Below the pieces are notes generated by a model. That model did no database searches. It was not told the origin of the DNA and was given only the letters and a program-made list of their open reading frames with translations. A stretch of 64,000 nucleotides of DNA from Acheta domesticus (taxonomy: Eukaryota > Arthropoda > Insecta > Orthoptera > Gryllidae), in assembly GCA_031308135.1 (NCBI GenBank), contig JAHLJT010009436.1, positions 157,327,976 to 157,391,975 on the forward strand, written 5' to 3'. A program made the position numbers and the translations under genes. Of the stretch, positions 12,311 to 23,600 are shown one piece after another. The stretch's first letter is position 1. Every line of letters begins with the position of its first letter.

Positions 12311-12440
12311 TTTCTGCCTCTGGCAGATATCAGTTGTTGGTTTCATCCAATCAGGAGCTTGAACATAACTATAGTGACATCACTGTAGCTACATATAGGC
12401 TCTTGAAAGGATGAAAATGTAAACAGCTGAGGCATGGTTA
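12311..12440. mobile_element. Foldback-MITE family member, partial (copy A)
   Basis: It contains TCTGCCTCTGGCAGATATCA followed by GTTTCATCCAATCAGGAGCT, the left half of the family seen complete at 15001-15160. The right arm is eroded, with only CAGCTGAGG-like remains. It reappears near 57275 in copy B. Confidence 0.55.
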
Positions 12441-12473
12441 GGAAAGTCTCACTAAAAGTTATACTGTAACTTT

Positions 12474-12607
12474 TGTAACTTTGCCCCCGACAGGAATCAG
12501 CTGTATCACTGCCATCCAATGGGGAGGTTAAATTTCGCTATGGTGACATTCAAGCTCCAGATTGGATGAAACCGTCAACAGTTTATTCCTGTCAGGGACA
12601 CAATTAC
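12474..12607. mobile_element. Foldback-MITE family member, second (copy A)
   Basis: Arms reading GACAGGAATCAGCTGT (left) and ACAGTTTATTCCTGTC (right) form an imperfect inverted repeat around a core with TGGTGACATTCAAGCTCC, also present in the 15001-15160 member. It is repeated near 57440-57570 in copy B. Confidence 0.6.
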
Positions 12608-13243
12608 GAAAATCACAGTATACTTCAGCGACTTCCTTGTTGCCAAAAGACATGAAGCTGACTGAATGTGCATCCTTCATGAGAACTTCGCAACCCTCCT
12701 GCCAATGGCACCAGTGTTGTCAACCCCTGCTCCAGTCTATTTTAACAACATGCTCCAATCCTTACCACGCAAACTACATTTCTGAGTCACCTGGAGGAAA
12801 ATTCCACGCTTTAGCTCTTACAAGCGAGAAGAAACACAAGGCGGGGAATAAAATTTTGTCCACTATAGGTGGGAATCTATTAAAACTGGGTCTCTTAAAC
12901 ACAGGAAATAAATGCATTGTTTATATACAGTTGTACCTCGGGATGGGAATTTTGTCTCTTGTGCTCCTCGGACCCACGGGCTGGTCGTTATATCTATTAT
13001 TGCCATGCAATCCATTTCTTAATCAAATTTTTGTAACTCCAAAAAACTATGTAACCTATAAGTGACATTGGGTCTTAAGTTTAGATATCAACAACCATTG
13101 TGAAGTGGAATGTACTACCAACTATTTCGTAAAACACCCAAAGAATTAACTAGGACATACATTTAAAACAAATATATACCCAACTGTCAAAAGTAACTGA
13201 TTTTCATGGAGAAAGAAAGAAAAGAAGGAAAAAAAAAAGAAAA

Positions 13244-13290
13244 AACACACACACACACACACACAAAAACACAAACCACACACACCCTAA
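13244..13290. repeat. (CA)n microsatellite with imperfect flanks
   Basis: A run of about ten CA units followed by AAAACACAAACCACACACACCC and preceded by an A/G-rich tract. The copy B counterpart (58210-58248) is about two CA units shorter. Confidence 0.93.
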
Positions 13291-14663
13291 CTAACTAAAA
13301 ATCTATTATTGTTGAGGCACAGAAACACTTTATATGATGAACAAATGAAGGACATTTGGGGCTGTCGCACCATGGCATTCAGCAACGAGACTGCTTTACA
13401 TTGTTTGGTATTTCAGGAAAATTATCAGCTTTTCTTTTTCATACGCTGTTGTCAGGCAAATGAGTAAGTTTTTATTCTTGGAGACACATTGCCAACATCT
13501 TCGTCTTCTGACCCTGTAACTGAATTCAGAAGTGTGTGTGCTACTGCTATTCTAAATCCGAGAATGTCTAGTTTTTCATGCAACAATTTCTTTTCCTATA
13601 TACCAATGAAATCTGAACAAAGGAAACATATGAATGAAGAATTTGCTCCAGAAATGGTGCCAGAGGAAGAGGTTCAAAAAAATTGTGTCCACTGCCAAAT
13701 GCTTAGGTAACACAAAGGTTTTATCCTTTTCATTTTCATATTCATTGCCCCAGTACTCTATTTCTTCTCTACCCCAGGGAAAAGGCATGAAAGGAGCAGT
13801 ACAAATCCCATCCTTGTTTTCGTTGGCGAGGTCACAAATATCGGACTCTTCATTGGTGAGATCTAATATTTCTTTTGTATTCACCCCTAAAAATATAATT
13901 GACTTGCCTACTAAAAATATTGAAAATTTGAGACCCATTGTAACTCAAGAGGTTACACCATTACACACAATTACCTCATTCGGCCAAATAATGAAAACTG
14001 AAAATATAAACTATGCATAGTAGTTAAAATGCTTCCCTAAAATTAGACTAACTTGAAAAGTAAAACATTAATTAGAATATTTACACAATTTTTTTTATTT
14101 ACTTTCACTGCGGCACATCGTTCTTCATATGTCAAACACATTCGATTTGTTGTGATGCTATAGTAACAACAATTCTTACAAAATAGATGAATATTTATAT
14201 CTGGGAGATAGCGAACACTTAACAATGACTCGGAAACATGCAGAATTGTTTGAAACAAAGGATAAGCTATGTAACCTATAGGATATGCGGGGTCCGAAGA
14301 GGTTCTTAGCGGATTCTCTTATAACGTGGTCTCTTTATAACGGTTTTATTGTACATTTAATAAATGAAATAATCTGCGTAAGAAGTTAACAACCTCAAAT
14401 CCTGTACAGGCAGTCCTGTCAATCCACAGAATAAATTCTTTGATCATAAATGTTTGTCATTCCAGTATCGAAATAGAAGATGGTGAATTTAATATTAATA
14501 AGAAAAACAAACTAGGCACAAGCCGGCAAATGTTACCAAATTGCAACAAATAAACAGGAGTGAGGAATCTCGGGTCTCAAAATCAAGGAACCTTAGAACA
14601 GACATTTCTGTTAAAAACTCAAAATCTATTTTCAATACTACATATAAATCTCTGAAAACCCAA

Positions 14664-15793
14664 ACACCGAGGCAACAAAAGTCATAGGATAGCAATATGC
14701 AAATCTACAGACAGCAATAGCATTGTGTACAACAGGTATACAAGGGCAGTGCATGGCAAAGGTAGCATTAGTACTCAAAGTGATTCACATGAAAAGATTT
14801 CTGTTGAGATTATGGCCATGCAACAGGAATGAAGACTGAACCCAGAATGATAAGTTGGAGCTTTACTATTGGGTCATTCCATTTCGGAAATCATGAAGGT
14901 ATTAAATATTCCGAGATTCACAGTGCCAGTGTGACGAGAATACCTAATTTCACACATAACCTCTCACCATGGACAAAGTGGCCTAGGGCATTATCGTTTA
15001 TTCAACTCTGCCTCTGGCAGGTATCAGCTGTTTATGGTTTCATACAATCCGCAACTTGAATGTCACCGTAGGGACGTCAATGTAGTGATATCAAGGAAGT
15101 GATGTAAGCTCCTGATTGGACGAGAGTCAACAGCTAATTCCTGCCAGAGGCAGAGTTGAATGAATCGCAGTATGTACAATTGGAAACCATGGCTTGGTCA
15201 CAAGAGTCCAGATTTCAGTTCGTAAGAGTCAATTGTAGGGTCTGACAGTAACATAGACTCTACGAAATCATGGATCCCAGTTGTCAACAACAGATTGTGC
15301 AAGCTGGAGGGGGCTCCATAATGGGTGGGCTGTTTTTAAAGGGAATGGACTGGATTCTCTGGTTCAACTGAACCGATCGACTAGAAATGGTAATGTTTAG
15401 CTATTCAGGAGACCATTTCCAGCCATTCATGGGCTTCATATTCCAAACAATGTAATGATTATAAATGACGCTGCACCATGTCACTGGGCCACCATTTTTC
15501 GCATTTGGTTTGAAGAAAAGAAAACAATTCAAATGAATTATCTGGCCACTTAGATTGCCTGACATGAAGCCCATTAAACATTTACTGAGATGTAATTGAG
15601 TGGTCAAATAATGCACAAAATCTCCCCAGCAACATTTTCACAACTGGACGGCTATGGAGGCAGCATGGCTCATTATTTCTGCAGGGGACTCCCAACGACT
15701 TCAGTTCAGGCCACATCAAGTTGCTACACTTTGCTGGGCAAAAGGAGGTCCGAAACCATATTAGGAGGTATCCTTTGTCTCATCACCTCAGTA
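14664..15793 (+). pseudogene. Tc1-like transposon with decayed transposase
   Basis: The left end reads CACCGAGGCAACAAAAGTCA and the right end closes with CACCTCAGT, the inverted counterpart. Between them a plus-strand transposase is readable in broken frames: VWSQESRFQFV, IMDPSCQQQIVQAGGGSIM, HFQPFMGF, NDAAPCH, then WPLRLPDMKPIKHLL and WTAMEAAW. These match the DD34E Tc1 family; the Asp normally following PFM.FM (as in QDNAPCH) is decayed but the Ala-Pro-Cys-His remains. The 5' half (helix-turn-helix region) is largely deleted, and a foldback MITE sits at 15001-15160 at that point. Clearly inactive. Confidence 0.9.
15001..15160. mobile_element. Foldback MITE, 160 bp, nested in the Tc1-like element
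   Basis: Near-perfect terminal inverted repeats: TTCAACTCTGCCTCTGGCAG at the left and its complement CTGCCAGAGGCAGAGTTGAA at the right, extending inward with an AGCTGTT / AACAGCT match. The core holds TGTCACCGTAGGGACGTCA. This is the most complete of at least three family members in the window. It has no coding capacity. Confidence 0.85.
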
Positions 15794-18700
15794 AATATTA
15801 CAGTGTCATAAACCAAAAAGTAATAAGTAGCTCATCAAAACACTTGTCAACTGCAACCTATCAAAGAATCTACATGTAAGCAAAAGGAAATCTGCATATG
15901 TGTGTAGCACGTAGATACAAAAACAACTTGCAAATTTCACTAATTTTCACACATTGTTCTTATTAGTACTTATTACTTTATTCTTATTAGTATTCTGGGA
16001 GTGTTTACAGAGTGATTTGAATTCAATCACACATGTGGGGGCATTGTTGATTTATTTGACTACGATGACTCAAGCGCCCCTGAACTGTTCACAACTTGCC
16101 ACACAGTCTAGGATTATGCACATCTTCACTGCACACAAGTATTCTGCCCCTGCGATTGTGAAATACTCACTGGAATTATTACTTGAATCTCAGATAAGTA
16201 AATCAAATTTCTCCAAGACAGCATCATGGCAAAAGCGTGCCCAAATTTACGGGAGAAAGTTTTAAAAATAGGAAACTTGACAACCTATGTTCAAACCAGG
16301 ACATACAACAAACCCATACTTGCAGAGGTGTATCTAGGCATTCAGGTGTCCATGGCAAGCACAGAGTTTGCTACCCCTGTTAGGATACTTCAAATTAGGG
16401 TATTTATTATTACTTTTAACAAGTGTACTCTAAATAGCGTGCGTGTGAGTGAGTGGTGCCTATGGCTTGTGCCGTTTCTACCATACCTTAGATACACCTG
16501 TATACACTTGTTAGAAGAACTTTCATAAATTAGAACTTTTATACAACGAAGTGTTGAATTTGATTAACAATCACATGACCAGTATAGTGTGATGTGTGAG
16601 ACACTGCAATAGCGAAGCATTATTGAGCCCACTACTATTAAATACTGCATTCATGCTATAATTGAAGAAATGCTGGCTACCCAACAAATGTATGTCTTCA
16701 AAAGTCATATTTGCCAACTGTGTAATGATTGAAGTGCCCGAACACACCATACAATGGCTATCATACTGGGTGAGTTTAGTGAATATTGAGGGGAAACCAA
16801 GATGTTCGCAGTGGTAGCAATGAACAAAGATTTGTGACAATGATCATTGTCAATTAAAGCAAATATTTACTTAAGAACTTTGAAAAGTGCATTGAACAGA
16901 CAATCATGAATGCGGAGACTGCAGTCTTGTCCTGAAATTGAATACACAGTAAAGTTATCACCTTAAAAGATTGAGGTTATAAATACAAAGCACTCTGCTC
17001 ATGGTTATTTACTGTAAGTGTTTTAAAAAAAACACAGTATTTCTGTGATGTTGGCTAAATCTGTCACACCTTTTACAATCCACTCGACTGGTATTGTGAC
17101 ACAGACAAGCAATACTAGTATCCATATCTAATAAGTAAGCAATTACCAAAACAAGTAATTTAAACTATGCCAAATAATTTATGAATCTTACCAACTTGCA
17201 TAGGCAAATGTTCATTACTAATTTATTGAGTTGAAAAAGTAAATGGTACAATCCATGTTAAATACAGAAGAAAAAATAGAATGAAAGAACCAACAAAGAA
17301 ACAAACTGTTACTCTACCCACTGTTTCTGGGAACATGATCTTAGTGAAAATTACTGAAATCTCTAAACAGAACAATCAGAACCTTTTCAGAGAAGATAAA
17401 GACAACTGATTTACTTATTTCTTACAGACAAATCACTTCTAACCTTAAAAACGCAAATTCGGAATACCCATCAATGCAAAGCATTCTCAAAAGAAGTTTG
17501 GAATTCAGTAAAACTCCATTTATAGATTTCACACTTACATTTTACATGTTGGTGCATTATTTTCCTACAATACCCCAAGACAAAATTATTGTATGTTTAT
17601 ATGTTTTCCACACACGTCCATAATAATCGTTCCAACACGTAACAGACAATCAGTAAGAATTATATAATTCTAGAGAAAATATGAACTCTAAATCTAAAGA
17701 ATGTGTGTACAGGTTCATGTTAAGGTTTGCTGGTACGCAAGGTCCATCAGTATTCCATTGGAACCTGATAGGAACTGTGGAAGACAGTGACAAAACCATA
17801 GGGTACAAGGATAGTAATGCTAGTGTCCCTATAGTTTTGCTTAAGTTTGAGTGTCACCGAGTACGAATCTGAATGTGTTCCAACGTTGTTCAGCAAACAT
17901 CTGGTCTATTAGTACAAATTACCTGTCACATTTTGAGGGTGAAATTTATGCTTCACGTGAGGAGAAAAGAAGGTCGAAGATCAAACTCTCTTCAAAATTG
18001 AGAAAGTTCTTTTGTAGAGAAGGTCTTGTGTTGAGAATATTATCTGCATATAAATTATATTTTTATAAGAATATTTTCTAACAACAATATTGTTATAGAA
18101 AGAACCTTTTATTTTGCACCTAATTTTTAATTTCAGTAATGCACATTTCTCCCAATAAATATATATAAAAGAAGTATTACTGAAAACCTTAGGAAACAAC
18201 CATCTGCTCACTAGCCTGTTTTGGAGGTTTGAAAGAGTTAACTCCCTAAGCTAATCCTGTTTTTTGGTGTTGTGGGAGTTATAATAGCTTACTGTTGTGA
18301 GTAATAATTTCTAAATAACCACAATTAAAGAACAATGCTAACCAGTTTAATTTAAAAAATTTGACCACATTCACAAAGTGCTTTCTTGCTACTAAATGCA
18401 ATGAAATGAACAACCCATTCATTTACACAATGGAAAAACACACAAACTATTCCATTGTGGTGACTGCAACAGCTACATTGCATACATTTCTTGCAGATCT
18501 CTTGCTACATGCTGTGGTATTTTATGTGACCTGCTCTGAAACAACCTTCTTGAGGCATTGTTGCCATGGCCACAGAACCGCCCCTAATCAGCCTCAAGTT
18601 GCTTGAAATTGCCTGCCAATAGGGTTTGTTTAAAGATTTCATGCGACTATCATGTCATGTCACTATGTGCATGGAAGCATGTGACAACAGCTCATAAAAT

Positions 18701-20472
18701 GTCAGAGCTGATGTACTGTGGCACTTATCTATGAAGTCTCATTACCAGGACAATGGGGGGGAAACTTCAGCCTTGTGCTCAAGAGTTACCACAAAAGCTC
18801 TGCAGTACTCTTGTCTAAAACTGCAATATACTTCTCACAATTCACTTTCTCTCTCTTTCACAGATATCTGTCCATATGCTAGTTTTGCCACTGTCTATCT
18901 TCAACATTATTTCTCATTTCTTGATAAATCTTTTTACTTGTTAGATTTCATTAAAGAACCTCTTTTGTTTCAAAAGGCATTACAATTTTTAGCAAGACAT
19001 AAAACCATACGAACATTTCAAGAACGTTTAGGGAGAGTGATACCAAAATGGTAATATATTGCTGGAATAAAAATTGGTCGAAATAAATTTTTCCAAGATC
19101 TTAATTTTGCACAACTAGTTATGCAGAGTTCATACATTGAGAAATAATTTAGTGTAAACAAATGCCTTGATTTTTTTCAGAGCAGATGTCTGTATTTATT
19201 TTAAATTATTGTGGTTTTTGCCCCAGATGAGAAAGAACTTCTCAAAAATTAAAACTTATCAAAGTTTTCATCAGCATCAATTATTTCCAAATTACACCAC
19301 ACAGACACAGCCAAAGATTGAAATTGAAACCAGAACATTATTTCAATTTGTTTGATTCCTTGGTTGAGACTTACTTTGAACTCCTTGTTTCCCATTTTGG
19401 GCAATTATTACATGGCGTCATTTCTTGCTATGACAATAGGTTCTTTCAGCCAAAACCCTCCTTGTCATCCTTAGTCATAATTCAATTTAGTTTAGTAAAC
19501 TAGCAGGGGTCGGTATTCTAGAATTCAACATGCAATACAGCAAATTGAACTTTTCCCCATATTGCACCGACTTTTTTTTCACTTGAAACCAACACCAACA
19601 CAAGCCTAGATTTCAATTGACAAGTAAACATACTAGTCCTCTCAAGATCATTTGGATTTTTATCTTTCTTTCATGGATAAAAATGTCACGAAACACTTTG
19701 AAAAACTTTATATGAAGCATTAATCATCATTTACTTATCCGCCACACCATTTACTCTTAAAAAATTAAGAAAATGCCAAAGAAAGCAGTATGGTTCCTTA
19801 CCTATGTATTGGGTCAATTTATAACTAATTGGGCTGACTAGTTAGTAATTAATACAATGAGAAAAAACTAAGAAAAGGTACATTGGTTACTGCAAGTTCT
19901 TCGATATGAAAAGAATAACAGAAGTTTAACCACTTCTAAAAACTTTTGAATCAAAACCATTTTATATTAATTAAAAAAAATAGATCGGCAAATAAAATGC
20001 TTTCTCACAGAAACCACCAATCCAAAGTTCAGTCAGACTGAAGTCTCCTATTAGTCCTATCATTATTCTAACTGCAGTATATATTAAGATAATAATGAAA
20101 ACTTGATGGCCTCAATAAGCAACCATTTCACTAATAAATGGAAGAAAAAAATCAACAATTTGGATTATACTTGTTTCTGCAATATCTCATGTCAAGTATT
20201 GGTACAAACACTACCTGAACAATTGGAATTTCAAAATTGCTACATATTTATACTTTGCAGAAATGTAAGAAACATTCTACCTTTAAACAGGATTGGAGTG
20301 CTGTGCACCAGGTCTTCATCTTACATACACAATATTTGTACATGCAATTTGTAAATTAATAAAATGTGGTTTTGGTAATACACATATACAGAATAAAATA
20401 CAGTAGGTTTTAAGAATTCTAAATAAGGAGGCAAACACACTTTTTAGTAGTTACAAATACAGTAATACCAAC
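15794..20472. other. AT-rich non-coding stretch downstream of Hrb27C exon 7
   Basis: I find no convincing gene. The only structure noticed is a diverged repeat around 18440-18620. If the exon candidate at 1151-1110 belongs to Hrb27C, this is intron; otherwise it may hold the 3' UTR or small exons I did not recognise. Short open frames here lack family resemblance and splice support. Confidence 0.5.
18440..18620. repeat. Diverged relative of the hAT-like element core
   Basis: It shares the order ACCTGCTCTGAA, GTTGCCATGGCCAC and CAAGTTGCTTGA with 10855-10990 inside the hAT-like MITE (ACCTGCTCTGAA, GTTGCCATAGCCAC, CAAGTTGCTTGA). It therefore appears to be an older copy of that core without recognisable ends. 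Confidence 0.6.
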
Positions 20473-20605
20473 CTGGATACTGAGTCTGAGGTGGAGTGCC
20501 CCAACCCTGGTAGCCCTGCATCATGTTTCCTGGAGGTCCCATTGGTCCCATGGGACCTCCCATTGGTCCACCCATTTGGCCATTTGGTCCTCCCATTCCC
20601 ATGCC
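20473..20605 (-). CDS. Hrb27C: Hrb27C exon 7 (Gly/Met/Pro tail)
   Basis: Encodes a GGPMGGPMGPMGPPGN-type repeat and then MMQGYQGWGTPPQTQYP, matching the fly protein's NMMPGYQGWGT segment. The donor GTTGGT is weak but correctly phased. The next exon is not adjacent. Confidence 0.9.
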
Positions 20606-23600
20606 CTAAGAATAAAAATTCCTTAATACGATACATGCCATTCAATTGCTAGTTTATTGAAATTAATATGTAAAAGGTTTCTGTTAAAAGCACAACAAGA
20701 AACCTGAACATTCTTATCATAAGGTTCCTCACATAATTCCTAAATTTTTCAGTCAACAATATTTTTTAATTGGCGAACTACCTTTCAACATTTATTTGGA
20801 GACCTACATTTGTAAGAGTAGCCCCCTGAACACACAAATTTAGTTTTTGAAAAATTCAATCTTTTGCATGCAATTTTACTGAGCAGCTATCTTGTAACTA
20901 TTTGACATAACCACAAAGACTTCTAAGAAAACTCAGGAAGAGGAGCACACACAAGTTATTTCCATTTAGGAATTTTGTTCCCAATTTAACATACAAATTT
21001 TCAGCCTCATTATAAAAAATTTAAAAAACAGCCTCATTATCAAAAAATCTTATGCAAAGACACTTACACCACCCATACCCATAGGCGGGCCTTGTGGTGG
21101 GCCCCATTGGTTTGGTGGTCCATCTCCCATCTTCCCAGCATCACGAGGTTCTGCCTTCTTGATTTCAACCTGAACGGATCACTTGCAGAATTAGTGAAAG
21201 TACAGTAAAATTACAATAGAGGAAGGTCTGCAACAGAAGACTGTACTAACATTCCCTCTTAACAGTTCATAAGAAATTAATCTTAATTACCAAAAGCCAC
21301 ATTGAACTGATAATCTTGTGTTGCCGACATTCCTATTAAGATTACTCAAACTTAGGAAATAATTTTTTTAAATTTAACTTCAATATGTATACCTACATTT
21401 ACATTATCTTAATGTCAAGAGAACCAAAGCAGTTAGAACTATATCATTAAAGCTAACAGCAATGTCTACGATATAAATTCTGTGAAACGTCATAAAATTG
21501 TGCCTTACAACAAACCCCAGTAGCTCCATTAAGCCAAAAGGTACTTAACCACTATTATATTGTTAAATATAGACCTGATATTCATTAAGAAAACTCTGGC
21601 ATAACTTCAAAAATGCATTCATTCAAATTTGAAAGACCACAATAACTTAAGCATTTTTATATTCTTAAATGGTACAGAACTTCGCACTAATTTTGCGGCT
21701 TCTGGCCCAGCACTCTCTACAGCAAAAACCTTTAACAAAATTGATTTATTTGATATCATATATAAAGTAACTACATCCTCATTTGCATTTAAAAGGGTCT
21801 ATACTTAAAAAAACAACAGTAGTCAACATATTAATACGGAGTACATAATTACATAATCTACACTACATACAGAATCATTCATACCCCAAAACTTCCTTTT
21901 GATGTTACTACTTAACAGCAAGAAAACTTGGAACGACTTCTGGCGGATGTCGCACCAAAATTTCTTGCGATGGAAGCACAAAAATGTTTGGAATATGATA
22001 TGCTTGCTGTACCTCAACTTCCATATATTAAATTAAAAATCTTAACTCTAACAGGAAATTAGCTAGTGGGGTCCATTGTTAAACACACATCCCCTCAAAC
22101 CTCACAAAACGGCACCAAAATGTTATACCTGTTTGCCGTTCAGGTTGACGAAATGCTCTGCTACACATCGTTCCACAGCGTCATCGTCCTCGAAGGACAA
22201 AAACCCGAAGCCTATTGTGTCACAGCAAGCAATCAGACGTCTTAACTTCTAGTTAGAAAGGTTTCATTACGGTGGGTTAAAACACTGCTGCCTATTGCAA
22301 AATAAACATCCTTCCACACGACACAGAAAGCAATCTGGGCAAAGGAAATACTTTCAACCCTTGTCGTAGAGAATGTGAAATTGGATTACTGGATAAACAC
22401 AAACACTGGACTTCATGGCACACATTTCACAAAAATTGTTACCATTTCAACTGCAGGATTAGGATAGGTTAAGCAAATAATAACAGGAAATTTTACTCCA
22501 GGCAAACACGTCATATTCTAAGGCATGGGTTAAAGCAAAATCCTAGCCCTCAAAATCATAAAACTAAGGCCACTATCATAGAAGTGCTACTACTAAAGTT
22601 CACACAAATAAAAAAAAAAAAAAAATATGGCCACATTTTAGTAATATACAGTAGTACCTTATAAACTCTACCTTAAATATTATTTGAAAAGTTTTAGTTG
22701 TATTGCTTAATAATATGGTGTAAAGTCTTAATTGTTAAAATTTCCTTATGTAAAAAACCAATGGCTAATGAAGGACCAAAGGTATTCTAAGCCCATTGGT
22801 GCAAACTGTTAAACAATTCTCAGAAAGCTAATAGTAAAATAGGCATAACATTCCAGAATTTAAGGTTTAGTATATTACACTTGGCAGCAGTGAAACACCC
22901 CAAAGCATGAAACATTACAAATAACACTGATGTACCTAATAAGACAAAAAACAAACAATAATTACACATAGAAGAATACACTGTTGAAACCAACTGGAAG
23001 AGTCAAGAATCATTAATGAAACAAGGAACTAGTACATAAAATAAATATTCTTATTGTATAGTAATGATATGATATACCTATCAACCCTTTAACTGTCAAA
23101 TGAACATTGAATATGCTCACAACTCAATTTTTTTGACGTTTGAGTTTTGAAGTAAAAGCCAATTGACATACATTATGTGGATTATATTGCATTTCTAATC
23201 ATAAGTTTCACAGCTGCACTATACAAGGTTTCATTTAAGTTTGTCGTTTTCAACACAAGAACAGTTAAAGAGTCAATAGCACAAAAAATATTGAAACGGC
23301 AAAGACTAAACTCTCAGAAGTGCTAGGCTAGCATTTTCAAAAATTAACTGAATGTTACAATTATATTTAATGCTCTACTAAAAAAGAAAAATCTCTACAC
23401 CAGAGCAAATATCACAAAAAGTAACTGAAATTTCGGCTAGTGTCCACTATTTCATACAATTATACTCTAAAGTGATAATTGAATGATCTATAAAGAGTAC
23501 ACTCAAGGAACAAGTATAATTACCTTATTGTAAAGAAACTAAAAATCTTATATGGAAGCACCTGAACATCAAGCCTCATTACCAAATGCAACATCATTTC

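Larger units (their letters stand above)
10554..14353. mobile_element. Possible old pogo/Tigger-like element bounded by inverted ends
   Basis: The left end reads TACAGTAAAAACCCCATTCT. The right end, read inward on the other strand, is TACAATAAAACCGTTATAAA. Both continue with an AGAGGC/AGAGACC-type motif, so they form an imperfect inverted pair of about 25 bp with TA at the outer edge. The 3.8 kb between them holds other insertions (an hAT-like MITE and foldback MITEs) and no recognisable transposase. The phrase CTATGTAACCTATA recurs at about 13049 and 14268. The pairing could be two separate MITE ends. Confidence 0.25.
1..14663. repeat. Duplicated block, copy A (piggyBac-filled allele or duplicate)
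   Basis: The first bases of the window reappear at 47762, and the match continues to 14663, which corresponds to 59623, the last base before a 1000-N gap. The copies differ by scattered substitutions and many one-base homopolymer indels. They also differ by one large block: 3500-6302 (a piggyBac element plus one TTAA) is absent from copy B. The match stops where a Tc1-like element begins (about 14664). Seen directly: near identity and the single large insertion. Inferred: the copies are alleles assembled in series rather than a true tandem duplication. Confidence 0.93.
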
